Source of the DNA: Engraulis encrasicolus
Taxonomy: Eukaryota; Chordata; Actinopteri; Clupeiformes; Engraulidae
Direction of reading: 5' to 3'
DNA length: 64,000 bases
Assembly: GCF_034702125.1 (NCBI RefSeq)
Contig: NC_085865.1
Span: 40,292,616-40,356,615, forward strand
Shown: positions 13,601-26,026 of the stretch, one piece after another
Layout of the letters: each line of letters starts with the position of its first letter
How positions within the stretch are numbered: position 1 is the first letter of the stretch
Notes under the pieces: model-generated
Database searches by the model: none
What the model was told of the DNA's origin: nothing
Seen by the model: the letters and a program-made list of their open reading frames with translations, nothing else
Made by a program: the position numbers and the translations under genes

Positions 13601-14130
13601 TACTGGGTCGTAAGGAAGCAACATTCTAAATTTCACGCTGTTTTCAGCTCCGTAACGGTAATGGCCTTTTTCTTGAAAATGGCAGCCATCTTGAATATTC
13701 ATGACAACTTTTAAATTATCCATAAGACATTTACCAAGTAGTATGAATGGTAAATATGTCTAAAATGTCATATTATATCCATTACTCGTAAGAAAACTGT
13801 TGTTGCTGGTGGCCATTTTGAAAAATGGCTGATATGGCCACCATGTTGAAAATTCACGATGGCTCCATATCCAGTTCTTTTTAGAATGCCTTTGGCTACA
13901 TGTGTATCCATTTTCATGCTTGTATCACAAACTGAACGATTGTTTTGGTTAGCCTCTGCACTAATTGGTATGACTTTGGGTAGGGGAATGTTTTAATTGT
14001 TATTGCTTGAGAAGGAGAGATCAGATTTTATGATGAACCCATGATGAACATTTATCTGTTGAGCTACCGTTTGCAACTGTGATTCCCAGTGCAAGGAGTG
14101 TGCATGAGAGGGAATTTTTTTCTGATAATC

Positions 14131-14376
14131 TTTAAGTCACTCAATGGCCTAGCCCTAAATATATTGCAGACAGGCTACAGTAATACCATCCAAGTAGTCT
14201 TAGGTATGCATAGTCTTCTTCTCTACTGGTTGTGCCTAGGATAAAATCTAGACAATGTGATGGCATTTAGCCATTATACTGCCAAATGATGGAACAAGCT
14301 TCATGTTCAAATTAGAACTGTCCCAACACTATCATTTTTTCAATAGACTTTTTTTAAAAGCTTCATTTTTATCTGG
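14131..14376 (+). pseudogene. LINE ORF2 C-terminal remnant (L2/Rex1-like)
   Basis: Conceptual translation with frame changes gives KSLNGLA...KYIADRLQ, then MAFSHYTAK, WNKLH..IRTVPTLSFF and a final hydrophobic piece. This is the usual C-terminal pattern of fish non-LTR retrotransposon reverse transcriptases (KSLNGLAPKYI..., ...FS..APKLWNSLP..IR...SL..FK). At least one single-base deletion (GCC-CTAAA) and a TGA break the frame. The family call is from remembered motifs. Confidence 0.65.
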
Positions 14377-14379
14377 CTT

Positions 14380-15072
14380 TGTATCTGCCCTCCATAGGCC
14401 TAATACTTCATATAGCCTACTTTCGACTTCCTATAACATTTTTCCTCTCTCTTTCTTTCTCTAAACCATGTTTAATCTTGAGGAGTGTCTTCAACAATTC
14501 CTCGTTGAGAAACCAAAGAGACTGTCCGTTCCCTGTACTACCCTGAGAAGTCCTGCAAGTCAGAGCGCTCGGTGCACAGAGGAAGAAACACAAGAGTTGT
14601 AGCAACAAAAGGGTTTATTCCATTATGCACACAGATAAGAGGGAGCGCCTCTTATTTATAGATACAGACACAGACCTGCCCTGTGCATGCAAGCAACAGG
14701 TGTGACCTCGATAACACATTATATTCTCAATCATATAGAAATAACTATGACAACCAATAGGGTGTAATAGCAGGTGTAGTAGGGTGTAGGCCTAGTACCA
14801 AACACAAGGATTAGGCCTACCTATTCAGGTAATGTAAGTTAGATTTAGTGGGGGAAAACGTGATGTCTTGTTGGTAGTCCTTCATTGAGTGAGCTGTTAT
14901 TTAAAATTGAAAAAGCCTTTTTAAAACAAATTCTCAGATCTGAAATAGAAATGGAACGCTTGCCGCTCACGTCAGCCTACCACTGGGGGCCAGGCCCCCC
15001 TAAAGATCAGAAGCTAAAATCGCCTCTGTCAAGAAGCATGCTATGTCAATCATCCAATTATTCTATTTACAG
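14380..15072. other. Upstream flank of the serpin gene
   Basis: No exon, promoter motif or recognised element stands out. The non-coding first exon expected for a clade B serpin gene was not identified here. Confidence 0.4.
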
Positions 15073-15087
15073 ACATTAAGTCACAGC

Positions 15088-18000
15088 ATGGCGTCCATGG
15101 CAGCTGCAAACACCAACTTCTCCCTTGAGCTCTACAAGAAAATCGCGGCGAGCAACAAGACCGGCAATGTCTTCTTCTCACCATTCAGCATTTCCTCTGC
15201 ACTGGCCATGGTCTACCTTGGAGCCAAGGGAAATACATCAACGCAGATGCACGCGGTGAGTTCTCAACAGACAAGATAGTAACCTATTGTACAGATACAT
15301 GTGTGCCTTCACATTCAGTTTCAGATGAGGAAAACACCCCACTCTCTACTGACTTCACTACAAAGATTATTGCACCATGGCCCAATTCGATTCATTTATA
15401 GGTTATATGCAGGTGGTGGCATCAGAGACTATCGGTGTATGGTGTTACATCACGGAGTTACCACCTGTGTGTCCAATAATATTAATACAGTAATTATTAT
15501 TATGGACTCGTGAAAAAGGACATAAGGTAGCCTTTGGTTTTGGTTTATTCTGCTGTGCCTCGAATTCCTTGATTTCTGAATATAGTGGTGAGATGTATTA
15601 TTATAAGCATCATCAGGCTGTAAAAAAATAATTGTAGATTAAAAAAGTTTTGTCTGTTCATCTGTCAAACTTCCTCAGTTGTTATTCAGTTGTCAGAGCA
15701 GCAGACAAATGTCTTCAAAAATAAATTCAGTTGCCTACAACTAAACCACTTTGACTTAGATTAATGAGAATCTTCATAGTTGTGCACAAAACTAGTATGT
15801 CCTTATGCTGACTAAACATTTGATTTCAGTCAGGTTTTATTTATTCATAGGTCCTGTCTTTTAACAAACAACTGAAAGGGGTATTGCACGAGAGGACTAG
15901 GCCAAACCCTGTTCTGTATGTAACAAGGGTCGACAGGGTCAACAAAAAAACTTGTCATTGCGGTTGACTAACCTGCGTGTCTGGAAAGAAAAGATGAGTG
16001 TCATTTTTGATGACTGACTGCTTTGCTGGAAGTACCATGGTGTGGCAGGACTCAGGAGGCAAGACTTTGGGTCTGTCAAATTTCCTTCTGGTGTGTCGCC
16101 ATGGTATCGTTGTCTATGTGGAGTAGTGGTGAAGGGATGCCTTTTGGCTTTCATAATTTCATACCAAAGAAAAGAAACTTGGAAAGCAATTCCACAGTGC
16201 TCTCATCTCTGCTCCATCCAAGCCATGAAAACACTGTACTACACTAGTCTGTACCATAGCGTCTCTTTAGGTGTAAAGCCTATGCGAATTTGGTCAGGCA
16301 CAGAAATATGATACGGTGGATCTGTAACATTTCAAAGAAAACCTGGTGCAAATATAATTGTGTGACACGTTTTGTTCATCAACATAATTTAAGTTGCTCC
16401 AGTACTGGTGCGGGTGGCTAGATGGCCCTTAAAGTGGCCCTTATTTGCATGGAGCATACCACAGTGCTGTACATCTAAAGAATATGATATGGCCAGCCAT
16501 AATGTTGTGATAACTTGTTGACATCATCCCTGTAGGTTCTCAGCCTGGACAAAGCTGAAGGTGATGTCCATGTTGGCTTCAACAAGCTGTTGGCTGAATT
16601 CCGGCCGAAAGCCTGCGACCCATACGTACTGAGCATGGCTAATCGCCTCTATGGAGAGCAGTCCTACCAGTTTGTTGAGGTGAGCCCAGCTTATTTACAC
16701 TGGATGACTCTATATAGGTATTAGTACGAGTTATTAAAGATATAACAGATCTAAGATGTACCAGTGTCATTTCAGATAAGCAATATGTCACTCACTGCTC
16801 TTACACAATTATGACTTTACCTTGCACCACTCAACATGCTTTGGTGATCTCATCATTCTGTGCTCGTTAGAAATTCCTTGCCGATACGAAGCTGTACTAC
16901 CTGACAGAGCTGGAGCCCATCGACTTCAAGGCAAATGCAGAGGCAGCACGAGTGAAAATCAACAAATGGGTTGAAGGAGAGACTCAGGGTAATTATTGAA
17001 ATGGCTGCAACAAAATGCAAGATGTATTTCTCTTATAAATGACTACCTTTGATAGACCTTATTCTATACTTTGGTTGGGGAGAACACTTAAGTGTGCTTC
17101 ATGTACCCTATGTACTTGGAAGTTCCTGTCATTGTTTTCAAATAATTATCTCTTCAGAGAGCCAGTCTCTGTTTTAAAAACAGCCCCGATCCCACTCATT
17201 AATAATTACTTTGTGTTTTAGAGAAAATCAAGGATCTACTGGCTAAAGGGACGGTGAATAGAGCAACACAACTTGTTTTAGTGAGTGCCATCTACTTCAT
17301 AGCCTGCTGGGAGAGTCAATTTCGTAGGGCTGACACCAAGGAGGTTCCATTTCGACTTAATAAGGTAAAATATAGGACCTATATACATAAATATGTAATA
17401 TATATATATATACATTCTGTGACATTTATACTGTATATATGATAATATGTAATTGTTTTCCTAATTAAGTGTTTTGATCTATAATGATCTGATTGAATTT
17501 AGCTGTATGAGCATTATATTTGTTTTTTCAGAAGGAAACTAGGCCAGTGCAGATGATGCATCAGATGGAGCATTTTCCATTTACCCGCATCCCTGATGTC
17601 AACTGCAAGATTCTAGAACTCCCCTACAAGGGTAAAGATCTAAGCATGCTTGTAATGCTGCCCAATGAAATGGAGGACGGCACCACAGGATTGGAGAAGG
17701 TAATACTGGTAGAGAGGTGAACATAGATTCAGTGGAAATTGGAGTAAATGTGTTATACTTATACACTACATTTGTAAACTTGCCTAGCCAGCATTTTATC
17801 CACTGTTTCAAGTACTGTGCCATTACTATTTGGGTAGCGATTGCTAATGCTAAATCATTCAGAAGGGCTATGGGCAGCCTGGGAACTAGTTGACCGGAAA
17901 TCCTATGGTAGCACAAAAACGTTGAAATGGCTGAGGTTAGTGGGTGTGGTAAAAAAGTGGATGAGCTCAAATAGAGCGCGTTGTCATATTCAATCATTTA

Positions 18001-19471
18001 GGCTGCAGACGCAGCTGAGGTTGCCTCTCTAACCTCTTATTGTTTGCAAATTGCTGTCACTCAAAAACTGTGACATATGATTGGCTCCGTAGCATCTTGC
18101 TCCTCCTCACAGCGCATATGCTAGTTAATGGGAAACCCCATGTATAGATGCAGTATCTCTCATTGGAGACACTACTACTGCTACTATTCCTATCTGTGAC
18201 AACACCTTTGAAAGATTTTTTTCTTGTCGTTCATACACATAATACACAAAAGGTCACAAAGGTCTACACTAGTGTGCTTTTGTTACATTCTACCGTGAAA
18301 CCAATCAACCATTGTTTTATCCCTGCTAACCACCCACTCTTTCAGCTGGAGCAGGCCCTTACGTACGACAACTTCATAAATTGGACCAAGCCGCATATGA
18401 TGAACACGGTGAAGGTGAATGTGGGCCTCCCGAAGTTTAAGCTGGAGGAGACCTACGACCTCAAGAAGACCCTGGTCAGCATGGGAATGGCGGATGCCTT
18501 TGATCCCAACAAGTGTGACTTCTCCGGCATGTCACCCGACCAAGAACTTGTGCTGTCCGAGGTGATGGATTTTTCTCATTTATCTGTCCATCAGGGAGTG
18601 ACATTGGCACCTGCTAAACGGCCAAATGTTGGTAAAACGTGGCTGTGGCTGGTAATAGTTTCAGTGTAACTAGCCAATTTGGCAGGTAGCTTATTCCTTG
18701 GTATGGGAAATCAGAGTAGCCAGTATTATGGTGGATACCTTTGATCCCTACAAGTGCAACTTCTCCGGCATGTCGCCCAGCGACGACCTCGTACTGTTCA
18801 AGGTGATCTGATCTGATCTGATCATTATCTGTTCTCTCCACACACAGTACTATAGGTCTAAAAACTATAGGACCCATCTAATGAATAGTACGCCTTTTAT
18901 TGTTATTCACATTTAGAATTCACACTACATCGTACAGTATATATCATCCCTCACACTATGTTCAATCTGCACGATACTGCACTCCTATAATTTGCACTTC
19001 TGGTTAGATGCTTATAAATGCATTAAAATTTCATTAGCCTTTTTGTACAAGGGTACTGAAAAAGAAAAAAGAAAACTCCTGCACACTGACCATTTCACTT
19101 TTAGGCCTACTTTATTCACAACATTTTGGTCTAGCACCTTCTTCAGGTAGCTTTTTTTGATTAGCGACAGTTATCTCCGATGCACCTGCCAGTTGATGTG
19201 TACGAAAAAATCACAAGTTGTACTACTAGGGTAATGACATAAAGTTGAATGACATGTAATGTAATCCAAGGTGGTGCACAAATCATTTGTGGAGGTGAAC
19301 GAAGAGTACACGGAGGCGGCAGCGGCAACAGCGATGGCAATGATAACTGGCTGCCTCATGACGACCAGGGAGGACCCGGAGGAGTTCATGGCAGACCACC
19401 CCTTCCTCTTCTTCATCCGACACAACCTCACACAGAGCATCCTCTTCTATGGCCGCTACTCTTCCCCCTAA
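15088..19471 (+). CDS. Clade B serpin (leukocyte elastase inhibitor-like), seven coding exons
   Basis: Coding exons are 15088-15255, 16536-16679, 16871-16988, 17222-17364, 17532-17699, 18346-18561 and 19271-19471. All junctions are GT-AG, and reading is continuous for 385 residues. Exon sizes and phases (including the 118 and 143 bp exons) follow the SERPINB gene plan. The start follows an acceptor at 15071-15072, and the protein begins [16 protein letters not shown] with no signal peptide, as expected for this clade. Family marks include [26 protein letters not shown]-type hinge residues, and a C-terminus [22 protein letters not shown]. Oddities are [10 protein letters not shown] instead of EEGTEAAAAT at the hinge (P15 Tyr) and SAIYFIACW instead of NAIYFKGxW. 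The reactive bond is uncertain (near Gly-Cys by hinge counting, or the Arg a few residues on). Closest type is serpinb1-like; the exact orthologue is not assignable by eye. Confidence 0.93.
18731..18802 (+). pseudogene. Partial duplicate of serpin penultimate exon
   Basis: It encodes [19 protein letters not shown] then LVLFK, followed by a GTGATC donor-like site. This matches the last 24 codons of the exon at 18346-18561 ([24 protein letters not shown], also followed by GTGATG). Similarity fades upstream of about 18720, so only the exon end was copied or survives. The frame stays open back to about 18690 and the 3' phase equals that of the true exon, so alternative use is conceivable but needs an acceptor such as AAATCAG at 18708-18714. 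Confidence 0.85.
19050..19160 (-). repeat. Dispersed repeat tail in last serpin intron
   Basis: On the minus strand it reads ACCTGAAGAAGGTGCTAGACC followed by AAATGTTGTGAATAAAG, a wording common in fish SINE-like repeats. The assignment is weak. Confidence 0.35.
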
Positions 19472-19589
19472 GCTGGCCACCATCACCATACTCATCACTA
19501 GCTATGTTCACATGAATGTTTTTAATCCAATTAGAAAGGGAATAATAACTCAATCGGATCATAATTCTACATATTAACACCTTGAGCTG

Positions 19590-19595
19590 AATAAA
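19590..19595 (+). terminator. Candidate polyadenylation signal of the serpin gene
   Basis: AATAAA lies about 120 bases after the stop codon. Other AATAAA-like hexamers occur near 20020 and 20054, so the true end may be later. Confidence 0.5.
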
Positions 19596-19599
19596 TACA

Positions 19600-20509
19600 T
19601 CTAGTCTGATTAAAATTGTTAACGGATTGAAAGATGTAGTGTAGGCTAGTCCGTGCCAGTTGTGATACACATATTCATATTCATCATACATGAAATTCTG
19701 TTTCAGGAAGGAAACAATTTGTAACGCAGATTTGACTGGCTACCAACTGCTGTGACGGCTATACCTGCCCGTGACAGATGTTTTGAACATCTTGTGTCAT
19801 TTTTGTAACTCATATAAACACTGCATTTGGGTCAGGCAATCAGATTAGATCTATTCCTGAGACAAATGCTCATGTAAACATAACTAGTGTGCCAGACCAA
19901 AGACCAGCTTGGAGTGTGTTCATGAAATGAACAGAAGAACACACTGCCCAAGTGGCTTTACAAAATAATGCAAAATGCTGAATGCTAAACATTATGGAAG
20001 AATAATAGTATAATAGTTCAATAATAAAAATGAAATGGAACATTGGCATCCTTAAATAAATTAAATACAAACAATACACTGTCTTTGTGTGGTCACTTGT
20101 AACCTAAGGCCTTACTGCAATTTCCTTTTTCTTTTCATTGCACTAGAGATAATGGCAGCACACCTAGTGAAAACTTTCTGAAACTATTGCTGTATTGTCA
20201 ATATCAAGGTACGTAATTGTGACCTAAGTACATTCAGAGTTAAATAAATCAGAGTATCTTTGTTCTTGTGTGACGTCTTCTTACATCATGATGTGTTAGT
20301 ATGAGCAGTGTAGTTCTAAGCAGTGATTGACCAGAGAGAAAAATACTACCTGTTCATCCTACTAGTGGGTTACACACAGTCTCATACTGCACTTTGATGA
20401 AGCACAACATGAGCTGAATTAAGGAGTGTTTTGTTGTGTCATGGACCTTTATTGCTTCTTTCTATTAAAGCATTCATATTACACTTCATACATAACCTGA
20501 ACGATAAAA
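19600..20509. other. Serpin 3' flank
   Basis: AT-rich unique-looking sequence that may be long 3' untranslated region. No coding exon or recognised element was seen. Confidence 0.4.
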
Positions 20510-20838
20510 CACTGCTATTCAAAGTGGGGGCCGGGAACCCCTGGGGGGCCATGAGGGGCTGCTAGGGTGGCCGTGGCAGCAAAAGCAAATAAATATTGAA
20601 ATAAATTGAATAGCTAATGTATTCATAAAATACACCAACTACAAGATTGTCAATATTCCCCTCAGTTAAGACCCGCAATATAATAATCTATCGCATCTCT
20701 GAATATTACTACAGGCACTGACTAACAGACCTATGGTTGTAAAAGAGGATGTATAGAAAAATAGTGTGGCATGACCCATGTCTTTGGCTGGAATAGGTAT
20801 ATGGGGGGCCTTGCCATGGTAAAGTTTGGGAACCCCTG
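20510..20838. mobile_element. hAT-like MITE
   Basis: The left end CACTGCTATTCAAAGTGGGGG and the reverse complement of the right end (CAGGGGTTCCCAAACTTTACC) are diverged inverted termini of the CA(G/C)TG..TTC.CAAA type. The flanks are 8-base near-identical repeats, CGATAAAA (20502-20509) and CGATATAA (20839-20846), the duplication size of hAT elements. No transposase is present. Confidence 0.75.
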
Positions 20839-22318
20839 CGATATAACACCTTTGGGGTGAATTAGAGCGGAGACTGTCAGTGTGTGACCTCACCAAAGCG
20901 AAGAATGGTTAAAAAATCATATAAACACACACCTCAACTTTGTGGACAGCCTTCCCAGTTGAGTTGAAGCTGTGATAGCAGCAGTACGTGAAACAATATC
21001 ATATTGACCCCAATTGGTTAGGAATGGAGTGGCAGTTAAGTTCATGTGAGTAAAGTTAGGTTAGCGAATACTTTTGTTAATGCAATGTAGATTACACTGG
21101 TCTATGGGTGTGATTTTAATTTTGGTTCTTTGGTTATCTTTTTTATTTAACCCTTGTGTTGTGTTCATAAGCTGCATACACCTGTGGTGTTCGGGTCATT
21201 TTTGACCCGTGATAACAAAACTCAGCTATAAAATACCTAAAAACACTAGTTATCATCAGATATTGTTTTTCATCTCATGGCTAACTTGGTATGTATTCAT
21301 ATCCATGGAAATATTACTTGATGTATTCATCTTTTTGACTTTAAAGATCTTTTATCTTACATTATGCAAATCGTTTTTGATGACCAAAACTATCAAATCT
21401 GCATAAATTCACTATTAATACCTCCCAAAGTGATACAATTAGTGATTATGTTGTCCATGTATTACAGCTGATATGAGAGTACAACAATCCCCAAATTTAT
21501 TTTATTAGTTTTTCTCTAATATTAAAAAATAGCATCAAGAGTGGCATTTGTGGTGTTCGGGTCCAAACCAACCCAAAGAGATTTATAGCAGGATAAAGAC
21601 CAAATGTCAACTAAATTAGTTTTTCAGTGCATAAAATTAATGTTTAAATATGTTGACTTGGTGTTTTTCAATATTTATATGATTTTAGTGTGGTAAATAT
21701 ACAAAATAACAATTCTGTCAGAGTCACAGCTATTCCGCCAATCTAATGCAAAGGTATTGGAAATGAACACCTCAATGAACATGAAAAAAGTCACACTATT
21801 CATCTGAATCCCCTATGCCATGAACATGGACCATTATGTCATTGCCACATCAACTTTATGGAAAGTATAAGACCAGTTCTACAGGTTTGGGTGCCATTAT
21901 GAATTTTTGATACGTTTTTTGGAAAAAATAATGTGCAAAAATGTATTTTGCAAAGAAATGTGCAAAAATCTCATTATATAATGCAGAAATGGATTCCCTG
22001 ACCATGAAAACATATGAGTAGACACCAGAAATACATCTGTACTCCTTTCACAACAGGAGATATGACGTATTGTAGTGTATGGGACTGTCCGGCGGCCATA
22101 TTGGATTTGTAATATCAAAAAGCTGGCAAAAAAAAGTTCAGGCAAGAAATATATTTTCCTCACCATAAATCACCAAACTGAAGACAAAGGGCAACCAACA
22201 GCTTTTCAGAAATGCATAAAACAACCAAAAATCTATACCGGGTCAATTTTGACCCCCGAACACCACAGATGTAACTTTTTTTTTTTTGGACCTTCAAAAT
22301 TTACTAAAATGATAAAAC

Positions 22319-22713
22319 TAGGGGTGGGCATAGATTAATTTTTTTAATCTAGATTAATCTCACTGTAATTTTAAAATTAATCTAGATTAATCTAGATTAA
22401 TCTATATCAAAATGGCTCATTCAGAAATGGCGCGCTAGCGAAATAATGCCGAAAAAACCCTTGGAGTTTCTTAAGACAGATGGCGCATTAGAACAGAGCT
22501 CATCTTTTTTTCCAAAATGCATCTCATCTTCAAAAAATGGTCATGTTGATACTTGGTGATGAAAAAAAACGCACTGCAATATGTCATAAGTGTGTCCAAT
22601 AGGAAGTATTTACAGTTATAAGATACTGAGATTTCAAATGAATGGCAAATACAGATAAATCTATCAAACATTTAGGCTATTTAAACAAAATGACCTCAAC
22701 AATTCAGCATTTC

Positions 22714-22788
<75 letters not shown>

Positions 22789-23587
22789 CTACCACTGACT
22801 GTTAAAAAGAGCAGCGGCTCCTTTAACAGAGGGAGGAGCTCTGCGCACAGTAAACTCAGCAGCTCTCAGCAGAGGCAGGCTACTGGATATGTAGAACCAA
22901 CAGCACTGGCCCACGGCAATTTGGCCTAAACCTGACAGTTGTTCTCAGAGTTAGAATGCCAGAGGAGTTACAACTCGAAATTAATTCAGTTTGCAAAAAA
23001 AAAAAATCAAGCGCGACAACCGCGAGGTTTATTACCGTCTGACATGAGAATATCTCACTGAGTCGCAAATGCGCGAATGCAACACAAACATTCAGCGAGA
23101 GTAGATATTGGCAGTTTCAGTTTGACAATCTTCAAAAATGCATATCGCACGGAATATTTTGCAATTATGGCACAGGCAAGATTTCTGGAAGTTGTTTATG
23201 TGTTCCATGCAATGCCAGAGGAAATGTAGGCTATGTCGGGCTGGTAGGCTACTCACACACAATAATGTCTCTATGCTTCACCTCAAACAATAACATCTCT
23301 TTAGTCTACCACTGATGAAAAAGCACTCAAACAACACCTACCACGGCAGAGGGATTAATGTTTTCAGCATGCAAACACTGTTCATATTTAGTAGGTCTGC
23401 TGAAGCAACAGGTGGAGAGGAGAAAGCCACTGGAGCGCAGTCTGAAAGCGTCTGTCAATGGAACGCTAGTGATGTGCATACCAAAACCCATATTTTGAGA
23501 ATAGATTAACGTGCGATATTTTCTTTATCGCGCGACAAGAGTCTCACATTATCGCAGCACGTTAACGCCGATAACGGCCCACCACTA
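22319..23587. mobile_element. hAT-like element nested in the piggyBac-like element
   Basis: The inverted ends are TAGGGGTGGGC and GCCCACCACTA, with perfect 8-base target duplications GATAAAAC at 22311-22318 and 23588-23595. The left subterminal region repeats TAATCTAGATTAA several times; the right end carries GCGATAT/TATCGCGCGA and GTTAACG words. Length is 1269 bp. A pure GA tract lies at 22717-22786. No transposase frame was found. Confidence 0.88.
22717..22786. repeat. GA microsatellite
   Basis: About 35 uninterrupted GA units lie inside the hAT-like element. Confidence 0.95.
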
Positions 23588-23870
23588 GATAAAACGTATT
23601 TTTTTTGTGTTGAAATGATTGTGACTGAGGATTAGATGAAGCCTTATTCCAAGAAAATAAAGGAAAGTGTGTTTTTTTCACACTAAAACTTGAAAACGGG
23701 TCAAAAATGACCCGAACACAACATAAGGGTTAAGGTTAGAGTTTTATTTTGGCGAGTGCAATGGAGGTCATCTGCATTAGTTCACCTCTCAAGACGTGAA
23801 TGACCTACCAGTGAACTATTGTGGCAATAGAGAAGGTTTGGTAAGAAGACGGGTCAGTGGTGTAAGCGTC

Positions 23871-24026
23871 CACATGGGGGCCGCTAGGGGGGGAAAAGTG
23901 GTACATATTCTAAGGGCCCAAGCACTGATAGGGGCCCTTAAGGGGGCCCAAGCACTGAGAGGGGCCCTTAAAGGGGCCCAAAATTCGAATCTTTCATGGG
24001 GCCCAACATTTCTGGCAGCGCCCCTG
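23871..24026. repeat. Dispersed repeat, copy 1 (second copy 28785-28916)
   Basis: Both copies run from ACATGGG.G(C/T)(C/T)GCTAGGGGGG through 'AAGGG(C/A)CCAAG.ACTGA' to CTTTCATGGGGCCCAACATT and TCTGGCAGCGCCCCTG in the same orientation. This copy has an internal tandem of 'GGGGCCCTTAA(G)GGGGCCCAAG'. The family is not identified. Confidence 0.75.
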
Positions 24027-24416
24027 AGCGTCCATAGGCATTAACGGTGAAGTTTCGTAATGCAAATATGGCGTCTAACAGCACATCTCCCGTCTTTCTG
24101 GCAACAACAGCCAATTGCCTGCTGAGCTGCGCTGTCATTGATCCAATCATCTGGCTGCATCGGTGCACACAAATTGTTGCCCATGCGTACTTGTGGAAAG
24201 CTGTCGCTCCTGTGCCGTTATGGACTGCGCCTGTGCTGTGTGCTCTGTCAAAAAAATGTGAGAAAAGTGGCTTAAAAAGCTTTATTTTGACTCACATGAC
24301 ACAACTAAACTCTCTACATTGATCAACTTTTCACAGCGGTTTCAACCATTTGGCTTTCACCCTCCCGTCCTATACTCAGTTTCTCCATTAATTTTTCCCA
24401 TTGACTCTCAGATCTG

Positions 24417-25862
24417 GGCCGTGTGTCAAATGCCGCACTTGTGCACTTTGGGCACTGTTTTTCAGTGCCTAGGGCGCTCACGCTGAAAATTTCAGTTGAG
24501 CCAGTGCACTGAAAGTGCCAGGATAATCCCCTAACAATGGCGGAAAAATGCAGTGCTTGAATGATGGACACTGCCAGAGATTGTCTAAGCTGAGAAAGGC
24601 ATCTCTCATTGGCTCCCATTATAGCCCCGTTGGCGAACGCAGCCAAGTAAAAGATGAATGGGAGCCTATTGGGCTAAATGGCTCAGCAGGGATTTGTGAC
24701 GGTTCTGTTCTCTGGTTTGTAAAGATGTGTGCACATTCTGTACCTTATCATGGAAGTTGTATTAGAAGTGAAGTTAAAGGTTCCTGACATGGCTTTGTTC
24801 TCCCAAAGACGTGTTAGTTTTGCCCTGCAACACGCTAGCATTCGGCTAATACCTGCTGGCTGAGGAATCTCTGCGACTATTCACGACCATAGCTGACGAG
24901 AAACGTACTCTGACTGATCCTAGCAGAGACATCTACGGTCACACACCTCAAAACCCCCCACCACCATCCAACTTGTTAATTGAAGGTGCCCAAATTCTTA
25001 AGGATGAGCGCAGTCATTTCCTTTACCCCATGTACACATGCCGCTTTTCCACCACCTTAACTGCAATAAATAACAGGTGTCCGCAACAATCCTAACATAA
25101 CTTTAAACACATCGACATCTGAAGTCAGACTTAAAACTACAAAACAAATGGCGTAGTGCCGTAAAGTCGATTGTCACGTGTTATGTCATTGCTATAGTTG
25201 AAATAAGGGTCATTTTCACGAATCTAACACTTGACAAGATGCAAACGTGTCGGCAAATGCTTTCACTTACTCATATCTATCGAACGCGACTGCATTGTTT
25301 CCAGGGAAAAAATCACACGGGCAGATAGTTCTATGAGAAGCGTACAGCCCCATTGGCACCCATTCATTATTTACTTGGCTGCGATAACATAGCTGCAGTG
25401 CCACTCCTGGCCACCAGCTAGTGGTCGTTCTTGTACAATATTCCATTTTCTTTGACACTGCATGCACTAAACGGCGGCCATGTTGACAATGACATGAAGG
25501 AAATGTGGTATTCAGTTCAGTAGAAGAGTTTGGTCAACAGTCTCCTAATTCTGTAAGTAATGTTGATGGGACACCAACCTTTTCATGCCAACCAAAGTAC
25601 CAAAGTATTGTATGTGTGATTGTTGTCCTTTGGGGTGAAGGACATGTAAATACAAGCACCAGACGCTGTGCATTGTAAACAGTAGCCAACTCTTATTTTG
25701 GCAAGCTAATGCCATGCTGAGCCGTCACTTCCAGCGAGGGCACAGTGCATAGTGCTCAAAATTTTCCATGACACTATGCACTAAAGACCTCAGTACACTG
25801 TGTGCACTGTGCACTGACTGTCAGTGCACTGACAAAAGTGCGTCATTTGAGACACAGCCATG
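24417..25862. mobile_element. Foldback-type DNA element
   Basis: The outer ends are inverted copies: GGCCGTGTGTCAAATGCCGC with CACTTGTGCACT on the left, and on the complement of the right GGCTGTGTCTCAAATGACGC with CACTTTTGTCAGTGCAC. Homology continues inward, as in GCAGCCAAGTAAA.GATGAATGGG near 24640 against its complement near 25350-25390. No target duplication or transposase was recognised, so the superfamily is left open. Confidence 0.6.
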
Positions 25863-26026
25863 GTCTTACTAATCGCACCCCGAGAGCGTCACCAGGATGG
25901 CAGCTGTGTGTCATAACTTAATATAGGAAGTAACTTTGCAATAGTTTCCTTTTGCAACAGCAGTCTGAAATGATCCACAGTGGAGATGAGAGTCCATCTT
26001 TCCAACAGATAGGCATCGATGCTGGA

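Larger units (their letters stand above)
21151..23729. mobile_element. piggyBac-like non-autonomous element (TTAA target)
   Basis: The left end CCCTTGTGTTGTGTTC and right end ...AACACAACATAAGGG are inverted and flanked by TTAA on both sides (21147-21150 and 23730-23733). Subterminal CGGGTCATTTTTGACCCG appears near 21193-21210, and its complement form CGGGTCAAAAATGACCCG near 23697-23714. Further inside, GTGGTGTTCGGGTCC (about 21550) and GACCCCCGAACACCAC (about 22250) repeat the terminal wording. I see no DDD transposase frame. It contains a complete hAT-like element at 22319-23587. Confidence 0.8.

Noticed and set aside
16011..16311. Open frames of 71-89 codons in the first serpin intron, both strands
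   Set aside because: They lie between well-supported serpin exons with no protein similarity that I recognise.
24323..24646. Minus-strand 107-codon frame
   Set aside because: It overlaps the inverted arm of the foldback element and has no recognisable domain.
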